Part shown: positions 1-8,956 of the stretch, in pieces
Layout: each line of letters starts with the position of its first letter
How positions within the stretch are numbered: the stretch's first letter is position 1
Assembly: GCF_918698115.1 (NCBI RefSeq)
Contig: NZ_CAKKLV010000002.1
Span: forward strand, 62,001-126,000
Direction of reading: 5' to 3'
Origin: Peribacillus sp. Bi96
Lineage (GTDB): Bacteria > Bacillota > Bacilli > Bacillales > DSM-1321
DNA: 64,000 nucleotides
Notes under the pieces: generated by a model
Database searches by the model: none
Seen by the model: only the letters and a program-made list of their open reading frames with translations
Told to the model about the DNA's origin: nothing
Position numbers and translations under genes: made by a program

Positions 1-59
1 GAAGCCAAGTCGCATGAATTTACGAGACAAAAAAACGAAACTTGGAGGCGGAAAACGGG

Positions 60-809
60 ATGAAAAAACGATTCATTCTTTCATTTGCATTGTTGCTAGC
101 CCTCACCCTTACTGCTTGCAATAACAATGATACTGATACAAAGAACAACTCTCAACAAGAAGAGGGTTCCTCTGGGGCTAAGTCTGGGGAATACGCTGAG
201 ATTGGATCCGGTGCTAACCTTGTAAAATTCCCTGAAGACCTTGAAAAGGGGATCGTGTTTGCCACTTACGATCGAGGAGATATTCATGAAAACATCTATG
301 TAAATAGTAGAAAAGCAATTGAAGCGGTGCAGAACGGAGATGAGCTTCCGAGCGGCACCGTTATCACTCTCGAAGGATTTCGAGATGGAGAGATTGAGCA
401 TTATTTAGTGATGGAAAAGCGTACCGGCTGGGGTTCCCAGTACTCGCCTGAAGAGCGTAATGGGGAATGGGAATACCAGCATTTTACACCTAACAGAGAA
501 GTTGCAAAAGACAATATTGGCCGTTGCTTTTCCTGCCACGCAAATCAGGAAAGAGATGACTATATGAATTCGATGGATCAGATGAAGGAGTTTGATTTGA
601 GAGAGATTTCACAATCAAAAAAAAGCAGTTCAGACACCCCACTCGTAGCTATCCCTACAGAGCATTGGAAGGTTAGTGAAATATCTGATCATGTGAATGA
701 TTCTAAGGAGGTAAATAAAGAAGCAAGTAATGTAATGGATGATGAGGAAAAAGTGAAAAAAATTCAGGACGTTCTTTTGAAGATGTATTTACAGCAATAT
801 AAAAGCTAA
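60..809 (+). CDS. c-type cytochrome lipoprotein, cytochrome P460-like
   Basis: Predicted lipoprotein on the outer face of the membrane with one covalently bound haem. The N-terminus is a short basic stretch, a hydrophobic helix and the lipobox LTAC, so Cys20 would be lipidated. A CFSCH (CxxCH) haem-binding motif lies near residue 156 within a region resembling cytochrome P460 domains. The start was set at ATG 60, 11 bases after GGAGG at 44-48, rather than at the TTG at 42 that overlaps this ribosome binding site. It is followed after 31 bases by a DUF4405-type membrane protein, so the two probably form a redox pair. The electron donor and acceptor are not visible; the P460 assignment rests on general resemblance. 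Confidence 0.75.
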   Translation: MKKRFILSFALLLALTLTACNNNDTDTKNNSQQEEGSSGAKSGEYAEIGSGANLVKFPEDLEKGIVFATYDRGDIHENIYVNSRKAIEAVQNGDELPSGTVITLEGFRDGEIEHYLVMEKRTGWGSQYSPEERNGEWEYQHFTPNREVAKDNIGRCFSCHANQERDDYMNSMDQMKEFDLREISQSKKSSSDTPLVAIPTEHWKVSEISDHVNDSKEVNKEASNVMDDEEKVKKIQDVLLKMYLQQYKS

Positions 810-840
810 TCAAGCGATTAAATAGAAAGAGGAGAATACT

Positions 841-1527
841 TTGAATCGAAAGATGTTATTTAGGCTTATTAATGACCTTGTTATGACAGTTCTTATGTTA
901 ATAGCAATGGCTTACTATATTACCGGAAATAGGATCCATGAAGTCGTAGGAATTGTGGTGCTTGTATTATTTATCTTCCATAATTTTTTAAATCGACGTT
1001 GGTATAAAGCGGTTTTTAAGGGAAAGCATAATTTTCGTCGTATTCTGCAAATCGGATTCAATCTGCTTTTTCTAGTAGCAATGATTTTGATGATGATATG
1101 TGGAATACTAATATCCAGTGATATTTTTCCCTTTATACCGATTAATAATGACATGAACTTCCGGCAAATACATGTTCAGACAGCCTATTGGGGATTTATC
1201 ATCATGGCAGTACACATAGGATTATCATGGGGAATGATTATCAATTCAGTACGGGGGATGACGGGAATCACCGGTACTAGTCATATTCGTACCATTGCTT
1301 TGCGTATTTTGGCGGTATTAATTGTTGCCTACGGGGTACAATCCTCTTTCGAGGGAGAAATGGGAACTAAGCTATTCATTTACAACCCATTTGGTTGGTT
1401 CAATGATGATTCTACAATAAGGTTTTTAATTGACCACTTATCGATCATGGGGATCTATATTGCTGGGACATATTATGCTTTGAAATTTATTCAGAGGCAG
1501 GAACAAAAAGCGGTTCAAAAAAAATGA
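841..1527 (+). CDS. DUF4405-family integral membrane protein (cytochrome b-like)
   Basis: A 228-residue membrane protein with about five hydrophobic helices. Histidines lie within or next to helices (HEVVG near residue 33, FHNF near 47, HVQTAYW near 103, VHIGLSW near 115), a layout expected of DUF4405 proteins, which resemble membrane cytochrome b subunits with bis-histidine haem. TTG start with AGAGGAG just upstream. It lies directly behind the haem lipoprotein at 60-809, probably in one operon, which suggests transfer of electrons from the membrane to the secreted haem protein. That role and the haem ligands are inference. Confidence 0.72.
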   Translation: MNRKMLFRLINDLVMTVLMLIAMAYYITGNRIHEVVGIVVLVLFIFHNFLNRRWYKAVFKGKHNFRRILQIGFNLLFLVAMILMMICGILISSDIFPFIPINNDMNFRQIHVQTAYWGFIIMAVHIGLSWGMIINSVRGMTGITGTSHIRTIALRILAVLIVAYGVQSSFEGEMGTKLFIYNPFGWFNDDSTIRFLIDHLSIMGIYIAGTYYALKFIQRQEQKAVQKK

Positions 1528-1753
1528 TATAGGTTTAAAACGGATGGATATCAAATGAATGTTTTGCATTGGGTTTTCAGGCATCAGTTCAATAGAGAAT
1601 ACGGTGGTTGGAGAAGCCACGGAGTTGTTACATTTTTTGAAAGATACGCAAAAGCAATTTTTAACCGGTACAAAACAAGGTAAAGTATTGGCTCACATTT
1701 CCAAATAAATTCCGGTCTAGAAATGCCAATTATGTGTCTTGATTTTGCGATTC

Positions 1754-1896
1754 AAAAAGAAGGATGATTGGGGATGGGAAATTGACCCTATCGGATTAAG
1801 AATTTCTCTAAACTTAATTGCCTCAATAACGACTGCTGTGATAAATGCAAATATTGTGACACAGCCGAAATACTCTGTTGGTTCGCTACCGCAATA
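1754..1896 (+). pseudogene. remnant of a GH1 6-phospho-beta-glucosidase
   Basis: In the 650-base space between 1527 and 2181, one frame reads DDWGWEIDPIGLRISLN, which matches the conserved WGWxIDPxGLRxxLN segment of family 1 phospho-beta-glucosidases that normally precedes the catalytic VENG motif. Similarity stops after this piece and the frame runs into TAA at 1894. Another open stretch at about 1567-1707 looks like protein but is not recognised. The whole interval appears to be decayed coding DNA. Confidence 0.4.
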
Positions 1897-2180
1897 AAAT
1901 ATCGCAACAATCGGATTTCTATAAACTCCTTCATATAACCAAAAGGTATATCAAGTTATTTGATATAGGTATTTGATATCTGAATCCTATCATTTTATGA
2001 TGTTATTGTAGCTTTGAAATAAAGTTTAATTAAAAATGTTCCCTGAAACCACAGTTTACTACAAATTAACGAATCCATTATTAAAAAATATCGAACGCTA
2101 GGCTCCACCAATGAAACAATCACGTTGTGATTGGGACAACTTCTGTATATAAAATGCACAAATAGAAGGAGGCTAACAAG

Positions 2181-2696
2181 ATGAAAAAACTGTTATGTCT
2201 GAGTATTTTAGTTATGAGCTTTGTCCTCGCTGCTTGCAGCAGTAATGACAATAATTTATCTGAAACCGACAGAGGTCACAATGAAAGTTATAAATCAAAC
2301 CGTACACAAGAAGAACCAACAGAAGATAGTATTTCAGAAATAAGAATAAAATTATCGTTTAACAAGGAGGAAGTACTTGTTAGGATGTACGATAATCCAG
2401 CAAGTAGGGATTTTTTAGCTCAATTGCCGTTAACGGTAACATTTGAAGATTACGTAGGTAAAGAGAAAATAAGTATTTTACAAAAAAAGTTATCAGCAGA
2501 TAATGTGCAATCCGAAAACCAACCAAAAAAAGGAGACTTTGCTTATTTTTCACCTTGGGGAAATTTAGCTATTTTTTATAAAGGCCTTGAAGATGCCACA
2601 AGTGATCTTATTATATTAGGTCAGATTGAATCAGGAAAAGAAAACTTTGAAAATATTCATAGTGATTTTACAGATACAATTGAAAAAGCTGACTAA
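2181..2696 (+). CDS. cyclophilin-like fold lipoprotein
   Basis: A 171-residue predicted lipoprotein: signal peptide ending in LAAC with Cys19 as the lipidated residue, a polar linker of about 35 residues, then a domain resembling the cyclophilin-like family (PF18050 type), with a segment like LPLTVTFEDYVGKEKI and later GDFAYFSPWGNLAIFY. GAAGGAGG lies just upstream of the ATG. Its substrate or partner is unknown; proteins of this family often sit beside oxidoreductases, and here an MFS transporter and an SDR gene follow. No terminator separates it clearly from the transporter, about 85 bases downstream. Confidence 0.7.
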   Translation: MKKLLCLSILVMSFVLAACSSNDNNLSETDRGHNESYKSNRTQEEPTEDSISEIRIKLSFNKEEVLVRMYDNPASRDFLAQLPLTVTFEDYVGKEKISILQKKLSADNVQSENQPKKGDFAYFSPWGNLAIFYKGLEDATSDLIILGQIESGKENFENIHSDFTDTIEKAD

Positions 2697-2782
2697 ATGA
2701 TAAAGATAAGATAGCTCCTTAAATAACACACCTTTACGCAACTAGATAATGACACTTTCAAGAAAGAAGGAAATCAATTTTT

Positions 2783-3952
2783 ATGTCAAAAAGAAACAAT
2801 TTACTTATATTTACATTGGCACTAGGGGCTTTCGGCATCATAAATACTGAAATGGGGGTTATAGGGATATTGCCCTATATTGCTGATCACTTTCATATCA
2901 GTGTATCTAAGGCCGGGTTGCTGGTAAGTCTCTTCGCACTCACTGTCACAATATCTGGTCCAACTATGCCGTTATTATTTTCGGGTATAAATCGTAAGAA
3001 GGCAATGTTATTTGTACTTGGTATTTTCGTTCTAGGTAACATTGTCTCCATATTTACATCTAACTTTACCATTGCAATAATTGCGCGTGTGATTCCAGCC
3101 ATATTTCATCCAATCTATTTTTCAGCAGCTTTTACAATGGCTGCTAACTCAGTTAGCAAGGAAGAAGCTCCAAAAGCTGTTTCAAAAGTTTTTATTGGAG
3201 TATCTGCGGGTATGGTACTTGGTGTACCAATCGCAAGTTTTCTTGCTAGTACAGTTTCATTTCAAATATCAATGGCATTTTTCGCCATCGTGAACGCTCT
3301 AGTATTTATTGCTATATTAGTATTTTTCCCTTCTATGCCTGTTAAAGAAAGACTTTCTTACGGAGCTCAATTATCGGTATTAAAACAACCAATTATATGG
3401 CTTTCCATTGTTGCTGTCATTTTACTAAATTCAGCAGTATTTGGGGTGTATAGTTATCTTGCTGAGTATCTTAAAACCGTTACGAATATCTCTGGGAAAT
3501 CAATTAGTTTAATGTTAGTCATATTCGGGGGGGCAAGTATTATTGGAAACATTGTGGCAGGGAAGTTACTTACTAAAGATGCCATCAAACTTGTAGTATC
3601 TTTTCCTTTTGCATTGGGAGCCGTTTACATCATATTATTCTTGTTAGGAAAATTTACTTTACCTATGGCTATCATTACTTTAGTTTGGGGAGTATTGGCT
3701 GGAATAGGAACTAATATTAATCAATACTGGATTACGTCTGCAGCTCCAGGAGCTCCTGATTTCGCTAATGGATTATTTTTATCATCCGTTAACTTAGGAA
3801 CAACCATTGGTACAGCTGTAGGTGGATTATTTATATCAGAAATGGGTACACAATACGTCATGTTAGTGGGGTTATTATCGTTAATATTGAGTGTAGTATT
3901 TATTTTACTAAGAAACTACATGCATAGTCCTATAAGACAATTTTCTAGATAA
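2783..3952 (+). CDS. MFS transporter, DHA1/YdhP-AraJ type
   Basis: A 389-residue polytopic membrane protein with about twelve hydrophobic helices, typical length for the major facilitator superfamily drug:H+ antiporter-1 group. The N-terminal helix has the NTEMGVIGILPYIA pattern seen in YdhP/AraJ-like members, and helix 4-5 has RVIPAIFHPIYFS. A ribosome binding site AAGAAAGGA precedes the ATG. Substrate cannot be read from sequence; members export small metabolites or drugs. It stands alone between a lipoprotein and an SDR gene, on the same strand. Confidence 0.8.
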   Translation: MSKRNNLLIFTLALGAFGIINTEMGVIGILPYIADHFHISVSKAGLLVSLFALTVTISGPTMPLLFSGINRKKAMLFVLGIFVLGNIVSIFTSNFTIAIIARVIPAIFHPIYFSAAFTMAANSVSKEEAPKAVSKVFIGVSAGMVLGVPIASFLASTVSFQISMAFFAIVNALVFIAILVFFPSMPVKERLSYGAQLSVLKQPIIWLSIVAVILLNSAVFGVYSYLAEYLKTVTNISGKSISLMLVIFGGASIIGNIVAGKLLTKDAIKLVVSFPFALGAVYIILFLLGKFTLPMAIITLVWGVLAGIGTNINQYWITSAAPGAPDFANGLFLSSVNLGTTIGTAVGGLFISEMGTQYVMLVGLLSLILSVVFILLRNYMHSPIRQFSR

Positions 3953-4065
3953 GGTATTCATTCAACAATCTATAACAGTTTTCTAATCATTATTGATTTA
4001 TCATCCCTGTCCAATTTTCTTTGACTGAATTTCCAGGTGTTACCTTAATTAATAAGCCAAAAAAT

Positions 4066-4103
4066 CTAATAATAACCTAGCCTACAACCAAGGTTATTAT
4101 TAG
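4066..4103. promoter_or_regulatory. 13-bp inverted repeat upstream of SDR gene
   Basis: CTAATAATAACCT (4066-4078) is perfectly inverted as AGGTTATTATTAG (4091-4103) with a 12-base spacer. It ends eight bases before the ribosome binding site of the gene at 4124 and has no T-run, so an operator or a 5' leader hairpin is more likely than a terminator. No adjacent regulator is evident. Confidence 0.5.
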
Positions 4104-4123
4104 GTGAGAAATGGAGGAGTTAA

Positions 4124-4831
4124 ATGTCACACGATAAACAAGTTGCACTTGTCACCGGCGGGAATCGAGGAATTGGATATGAGCTGGTCAAGCAATTGTC
4201 GTTGAAAGGTTTTAAGGTCATTTTGGCAAGTCGGGATCCAGAGATGGGTGATGAAGCTGCGCAAAAAATTAGGGAGTCAAATCTTGATGTTTCGTTTGTA
4301 GTAATGGATGTAGACAATCAAGATAGTATCCGTCAAGCTGCGGTTACAGTAAATGAGCGGTATGGAAGATTAGACGTATTAATTAATAATGCTGGCGTTT
4401 ATTTGGATGAGAATAAAAAGTTATTGAATATGGATCAGTCCATTCTAGAGAAAACGATGGCAACTAATTTCTTTGGGGTTTACCATGTGATCCATTCGTT
4501 TATTCCACTCATGGAAAAGCAAGGTTATGGGAGAATTATTAATGTTTCTTCAGAATATGGGGCGATGAGTGAAATGTCATATCAAGGAGTAGGCGCATAT
4601 AAGTTGTCTAAACTTGCACTAAATGGATTGACTCGATTGGTAGCTGCAGAAATCAAGGGTGATATTAAAATAAACGCGGTCGATCCGGGATGGGTAAGCT
4701 CAGATATGGGTGGACCATCGGCTCCAAGATCGCCAAAGCAGGCGGCGGAGTCTATCCTTTGGTTAGCGACGATTGGACCTGAAGGACCTTCTGGAAGGTT
4801 CTTTAGAGATGGAAAACAAATTCCTTGGTAA
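4124..4831 (+). CDS. SDR family NAD(P)-dependent oxidoreductase
   Basis: A 235-residue classical short-chain dehydrogenase/reductase. The Rossmann motif TGGNRGIG is at residues 10-17, the NNAG motif near residue 88, the catalytic Ser in NVSSEYG near 143 and the YxxxK pair in AYKLSK near 160. Length and motif spacing match classical SDRs resembling carbonyl reductases. GGAGGAG precedes the ATG. Substrate is unknown. It is monocistronic: a perfect inverted repeat lies just upstream and a strong terminator follows at 4961. Confidence 0.85.
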   Translation: MSHDKQVALVTGGNRGIGYELVKQLSLKGFKVILASRDPEMGDEAAQKIRESNLDVSFVVMDVDNQDSIRQAAVTVNERYGRLDVLINNAGVYLDENKKLLNMDQSILEKTMATNFFGVYHVIHSFIPLMEKQGYGRIINVSSEYGAMSEMSYQGVGAYKLSKLALNGLTRLVAAEIKGDIKINAVDPGWVSSDMGGPSAPRSPKQAAESILWLATIGPEGPSGRFFRDGKQIPW

Positions 4832-4960
4832 ACATTAGTGTTGATCAAGAAATTCCTTTCTGGAAGAACTCGAATAGTACTATATTTCTTGAGTACAAAG
4901 GTGTTTCTGTTAAACTAAAAAATTCACTTAAGTCTATTTGGTGCTTATGTTGAAAATAAG

Positions 4961-4994
4961 AAAAACTAATCGGGATTTACCGATTAGTTTTTTT
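4961..4994 (+). terminator. rho-independent terminator of SDR gene
   Basis: Stem AAAAACTAATCGG / CCGATTAGTTTTT with a short loop and a following T-run. Confidence 0.85.
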
Positions 4995-5039
4995 GCGTGA
5001 AAAATGCGAAATAATAAGAGTAAAGTTTGTGAACTTATG

Positions 5040-5735
5040 TACTTAAACTACAGGGTACTGGGCAGACGATTGTTGAAATGACATAAAAGTCTTCAGCATC
5101 AGCAAAGGATAAAGACCCTACTGTAAAATGGGTGGAAGTAGACAGTATTGAGGCAGTCCAAAAAGGTTTAGATAATCAAAAGTATTACGCGGTTTAGTTA
5201 TTCCCAAAGATTTGCAAAGCAAGCATCATTACGGACACCAGCACCTTCCGCACCTGAAGTACAAATATTTATTAATCAGGGAATGAATACGGCTGCTTCA
5301 ACGATGACAGGACAGGTCTTGAATGGAGTAGTTGACAACATGAACAACACTGCCTGAAAAAAACTACTTGCTGATTTTGAAAAACAAGGAGCAACCTTGA
5401 CAGCAAAACAGGCAGCAAACCTTGCAGTTCCAAGCTAAGAAAGTCACAAATGTCAATGAAATCGGCACGAATAGTGCAAAAGGAAATGCTCCTGTTTCCT
5501 TATTCCAGCCATTATGGATGGCTAGTTTGGCTAGTGCTGCGATAATCTTTATTTCTATTAGCAAAATGCCGATCCGCACTAGAAAAGAAACCTTTGTCAC
5601 AAAGGTCTGGCAAATTTTATGGGTGCGGTTGTAGCTGTGGTAATTGGATTTGGCTTTACCTGGATAGCAGATGGAATGGTTGGTTTGAATATCCCGAATT
5701 TCATGGATATGGCCTTTAACGGCTTTTTTTACAAC
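5040..5735 (+). pseudogene. decayed YhgE/Pip-family membrane protein gene
   Basis: Pieces in different frames read as one YhgE/Pip-like protein: DPTVKWVEVDSIEAVQKGLD near 5110, then, after a shift, APSAPEVQIFINQGMNTAAS near 5240, then NVNEIGTNSAKGNAPVSLFQ near 5450 and a membrane segment near 5515-5560, and finally GAVVAVVIGFGFTWIADGMV near 5620. Several frameshifts and stops separate the pieces and both ends are missing. Intact relatives are large multi-pass proteins linked to ESX-type secretion or phage infection; this copy cannot be functional. Confidence 0.75.
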
Positions 5736-5764
5736 AAAAAAATCTTATTAAGGTAAATTCTCAA

Positions 5765-6163
5765 TTAAGCTTTAAATGACATGTTTTCTTTTTCTTTGTG
5801 ATACTTCTTTTCTAATTGATCGTAGTACTCTATCTTCGTTTCAATTTTTATAAAAGCGTTATTCAAGTCTCTTTGCTTCTCCATCATTTTCTCTTTATGT
5901 TTTTCAAATATCTGTTTGCGTTTCGTGGCTGTGCTGTCTCCTTCTTTTGTTAATTCCACGATCGCACTTAATTCTGAGAGAGCTATATCAGTTTTTCGGA
6001 AACATACAATAAGCTCTAACCATGATAAATCTGTTTCGTCAAAAATACGATTTCCATTTTCATCTCTTTTTATAATAGGTAGAAGACCCTTTTGTTCATA
6101 ATATCGGAGTGTGTGTGCAGGCAAACCTACCTTTTCAGCTGCTTCTTTTATAGAAAATTCCAT
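5765..6163 (-). CDS. MerR-family transcriptional regulator, AdhR-like
   Basis: A 132-residue MerR regulator: winged HTH at residues 1-70 with FSIKEAAEKVGLPAHTLRYYEQKGLL and the wing segment RDENGNRIF, then a dimerisation coiled coil to the C-terminus. The start at 6163 is chosen because GGAGG lies five bases upstream; an ATG at 6202 has no comparable site. It is divergent from the alcohol dehydrogenase at 6775, and its promoter at 6477-6507 contains an operator of the AdhR form. AdhR of B. subtilis activates adhA in response to aldehydes; the same role here is inference from operator and neighbour. An isolated ligand-sensing cysteine is visible in LIVCFRKTD. Confidence 0.8.
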   Translation of the reverse strand: MEFSIKEAAEKVGLPAHTLRYYEQKGLLPIIKRDENGNRIFDETDLSWLELIVCFRKTDIALSELSAIVELTKEGDSTATKRKQIFEKHKEKMMEKQRDLNNAFIKIETKIEYYDQLEKKYHKEKENMSFKA

Positions 6164-6476
6164 TGTATCCTCCATATTTCTTTTTACTATTTTGTTCATC
6201 ATTCATCTTCTAAATCTTTTAAGGACACTATATGGTGGTATTTGGTTTCTAATAAACTGCCTCTCCCAATAAAATATAGAGAAGAATAGAAAGCTTAGGT
6301 GCTTGGTCAGTCCGTAAACCTTTATCTAGCTAAATGTTACGACTACGTCAGGTAACATATCCATTAGTACAAATGTAGTCATATCAATAACAACATTCAC
6401 CAGTTTCTAAAATGAACTTTTATATCAGTTATATCCTCATTTATATCCCTTTACTATGATCTATATCTTTCGTTTT

Positions 6477-6507
6477 ATTATAGACCTTAAAGTGCACTTT
6501 AATGCAA
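6477..6507 (-). promoter_or_regulatory. MerR-type promoter of the regulator gene with operator in its 19-bp spacer
   Basis: On the minus strand, -35 TTGCAT (6507-6502) and -10 TATAAT (6482-6477) are separated by 19 bp, the long spacer typical of MerR-controlled promoters. The spacer contains CTTAAAG-TGCA-CTTTAAT (6486-6503), one base off the published AdhR site CTTAAAG-N4-CTTTAAG. This predicts autoregulation. The leader to the gene start at 6163 is about 310 bases and holds nothing recognisable. Confidence 0.75.
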
Positions 6508-6650
6508 CTAGTAATGTGTAATTAAAGGAGCAATAGAAAACATACTATAAGTATTCCACTTCTCTAGAGCAAATCAAGTATAAAGTAGCTCATTATAATA
6601 CAGTAAAAATTAATTTAAGAAAAAAAGTTAAAAAAAATTCAAAAACCCCC

Positions 6651-6681
6651 TTGCCTTAAAGTCAACTTTAAGGATTAAGCT
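6651..6681 (+). promoter_or_regulatory. MerR/AdhR-type promoter of adhA
   Basis: -35 TTGCCT (6651-6656), 19-bp spacer, -10 TAAGCT (6676-6681). The spacer holds a perfect CTTAAAG-TCAA-CTTTAAG palindrome (6655-6672), identical to the 7-4-7 AdhR consensus. The weak -10 and long spacer fit a promoter that needs DNA untwisting by an activated MerR protein. Confidence 0.8.
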
Positions 6682-6774
6682 ATTCTTGTGACATACATTA
6701 AAAATAAGTTGATGTGATGTTACTTCTTCAGTGAACTTTTTATTTTTACAAAAGAAAGGATTGTGTTGTCTCTT

Positions 6775-7836
6775 ATGTGCAATAATCATAAAAACATGAC
6801 TACGACACGTGTTTTAAGTGTCCCAAGTGCAAAAGCACCATTTGAAAAGACCACTATTGAGCGGAGAGAATTACGACCAGACGACGTCTTAATAGATATT
6901 AAATTTAGCGGTATTTGTCACTCCGACATTCACAGTGCATTCGATGAATGGGGTGGCGGAATCTTCCCAATGGTTCCTGGTCACGAAATCGCCGGATTCG
7001 TGGTAGCAGTAGGATCAGACGTTACAAAATTTGCTATTGGTGATCGCGTTGGCGTTGGTTGTTTTGTTGACTCCTGCGGAGAATGCGAATACTGCCTCAG
7101 TGGTGAGGAGCAATACTGTACGAAAGGTGTTATCAACACATATAATGGATTAGATTACGATGGTAATCCAACACACGGTGGATATAGCCAAAAAATAGTT
7201 GTAACGGAAGGGTTCGTTATCCGTATCCCAGACGGTCTGGATATGGATGTGGCAAGCCCACTATTATGTGCAGGCATTACCACATTCTCTCCTTTGAAAC
7301 ACTGGAACGCTGGTCCAGGTAAGAAGGTTGCCATTGTGGGAATGGGAGGTCTTGGCCACGTAGCAATCCAATTTGCTCATGCCATGGGTGCTGAAGTAAC
7401 GGTCTTAAGTCGGTCTATGAATAAGAAGGAGGAAGCCCTTGGTTTTGGTGCAGATGATTACTTTGCAACTAGTGATCCGGCTACCTTCACTGAATTAGTT
7501 GGTCGTTTTGACCTCATCTTAAACACAGTGTCTGCAAATCTTAACGTTGATCAGTATTTATCCTTGCTTCGAGTAGACGGAACACTTGTAAATGTCGGTG
7601 CACCAGCCGAGCCAGATCAGTACAAAGTGTTTTCCTTAATCATGGGTCGCCGTAGCATTGCAGGCTCACTCGTTGGTGGAATTCGAGAAACACAAGAGAT
7701 GCTCGATTTCGCTGCTGAACATGGTATTGTCCCTATGATTGAAGTAATCCGTGCTGATCAAGTAGACGAAGCATATGAGCGTATTCTTCGTAGTGATGTG
7801 CGTTATCGATTCGTTATTGACATCTCTACTTTATAG
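6775..7836 (+). CDS. adhA: zinc-dependent alcohol dehydrogenase, AdhA type
   Basis: A 353-residue medium-chain zinc alcohol dehydrogenase of the cinnamyl-alcohol-dehydrogenase group. Catalytic zinc ligands are in GICHSDIH and PGHEIAG, structural zinc cysteines in [15 protein letters not shown], and the NAD(P) loop is [10 protein letters not shown]. The protein beginning MCNNHK closely resembles B. subtilis AdhA (from memory of that family), so ATG 6775 was chosen over GTG 6763 or TTG 6766. AdhA-type enzymes reduce or oxidise reactive aldehydes such as formaldehyde and methylglyoxal. The promoter carries an AdhR-type operator, so induction by aldehydes is expected. A terminator follows at 7889. 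Confidence 0.88.
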   Translation: MCNNHKNMTTTRVLSVPSAKAPFEKTTIERRELRPDDVLIDIKFSGICHSDIHSAFDEWGGGIFPMVPGHEIAGFVVAVGSDVTKFAIGDRVGVGCFVDSCGECEYCLSGEEQYCTKGVINTYNGLDYDGNPTHGGYSQKIVVTEGFVIRIPDGLDMDVASPLLCAGITTFSPLKHWNAGPGKKVAIVGMGGLGHVAIQFAHAMGAEVTVLSRSMNKKEEALGFGADDYFATSDPATFTELVGRFDLILNTVSANLNVDQYLSLLRVDGTLVNVGAPAEPDQYKVFSLIMGRRSIAGSLVGGIRETQEMLDFAAEHGIVPMIEVIRADQVDEAYERILRSDVRYRFVIDISTL

Positions 7837-7888
7837 CTCTCATAGATGCTTTCTACCATCTTGAACCGGATCTGATGAAAAATAAAAG

Positions 7889-7935
7889 AAAAATCCCTCG
7901 TTTTGAACAAAGTTTGATCAAAACAAGGGATTTTT
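7889..7935 (+). terminator. rho-independent terminator after adhA
   Basis: AAAAATCCCT..TTTTGA pairs with TCAAAAC.AGGGATTTTT and ends in five T; usable from both strands. The rest of 7936-8251 holds only the GAACGTTC site and AT-rich DNA. Confidence 0.8.
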
Positions 7936-8060
7936 GCTATTTGATTAGTCTATAAGGAATATTGAATAGAGTATTTTCACTTTTGATATCTTCCTTAGTA
8001 CGGGGGAGTCTTGAATTTATAGAACAGTACTATATACAAGTAAAGATTTAATTCTTTACT

Positions 8061-8070
8061 GAACGTTCTC
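8061..8070. promoter_or_regulatory. possible TetR operator upstream of tetR gene
   Basis: GAACGTTCTC at 8061-8070 contains the palindrome GAACGTTC, which recurs as GAGAACGTTC at 8849-8858, so the regulator gene at 8252 is bracketed by two copies. Both are followed by a TCTCAAAA-like stretch. Operator function is inference. Confidence 0.4.
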
Positions 8071-8251
8071 AAAATGATAGGATAGATTGTGTAAGAAACG
8101 GTTGAACCAATTTTTTTGTATCAATGGGAATGATTGTTGTTAAATTTAATTGGTTGTATTTTAAGAACATGTAACGAACAGCCAGTTCCTGCATTTAAAC
8201 CTTTATGGTTCAAAATCCAGTAAGTATTGTATTTGAGAAAGGAGGGGTAAT

Positions 8252-8827
8252 ATGGCTAGAAACAGAGAGTATGATGAAAATGAAGTTTTGCGAAAAGCCA
8301 TGGAGCTCTTTTGGAAACAAGGCTACGAGAAAACCTCGATGCAGGACTTGGTGGAGCATATGGGAATCCATCGCAGGAGCTTGTATGACACGTTTGGAGA
8401 CAAGCATGCCTTGTTCATGAGAGGATTGGAACGCTATGGCGAGATAGTGAAATCCAAAATCGAAAAGCAGATTCAGCCAATAGGTTCGGTCAAGCAAGCG
8501 ATCAGACGCATATTCGAGATAGTCATCCAGCAGGACGAACAACAACTGATCGGATGCTTGATGGTGAATACGGCAGTCGAAATGGCCATGCATGACGAGG
8601 AAGTAGCAGAAAAAGTGGTTGAGAGTTTTTCCAAGACAGAAAATCTGTTTTACGAGCTATTGCAGCACGGCCAACAATCTGGCGAAATTTCCAGTCAGCA
8701 TGACCCTAAAAGCCTTTCCCAGTTTCTCCATAATTCACTTTTAGGGTTACGCGTATTAGTGAAGACTACCGATGATAACAAAAAATTAGAAAGTATTATC
8801 GACATGACAGTTTCTGTTATAGATTAG
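8252..8827 (+). CDS. TetR/AcrR-family transcriptional regulator
   Basis: A 191-residue TetR regulator. The N-terminal HTH (residues 1-55) contains ALELFW-like AMELFWKQGYEKTSMQDLVEHM and RRSLYDTFGDKHALF, the usual TetR recognition-helix region; the C-terminal ligand domain is all-helical and of the YxaF/TetR_C_33-like kind. A strong ribosome binding site GAAAGGAGGGG precedes the ATG. It lies upstream of an alpha/beta hydrolase on the same strand, with GAACGTTC palindromes before and after it, so it probably represses itself and the hydrolase. Ligand unknown. Confidence 0.85.
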   Translation: MARNREYDENEVLRKAMELFWKQGYEKTSMQDLVEHMGIHRRSLYDTFGDKHALFMRGLERYGEIVKSKIEKQIQPIGSVKQAIRRIFEIVIQQDEQQLIGCLMVNTAVEMAMHDEEVAEKVVESFSKTENLFYELLQHGQQSGEISSQHDPKSLSQFLHNSLLGLRVLVKTTDDNKKLESIIDMTVSVID

Positions 8828-8848
8828 GCTTTCTTTTTTTGATAATTC

Positions 8849-8858
8849 GAGAACGTTC
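8849..8858. promoter_or_regulatory. possible TetR operator upstream of hydrolase gene
   Basis: GAGAACGTTC, sharing GAACGTTC with the site at 8061-8070 and lying in the space between the TetR gene and the hydrolase gene at 8957. Confidence 0.4.
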
Positions 8859-8956
8859 ATTCTCAAAAAAATACAGCATTCGTATTCAAGAAGAGAACCA
8901 GCAACGAATAATAAATATTTCAAAACTATCCGAACTTATCGTTCGAAAGGGGAAAA

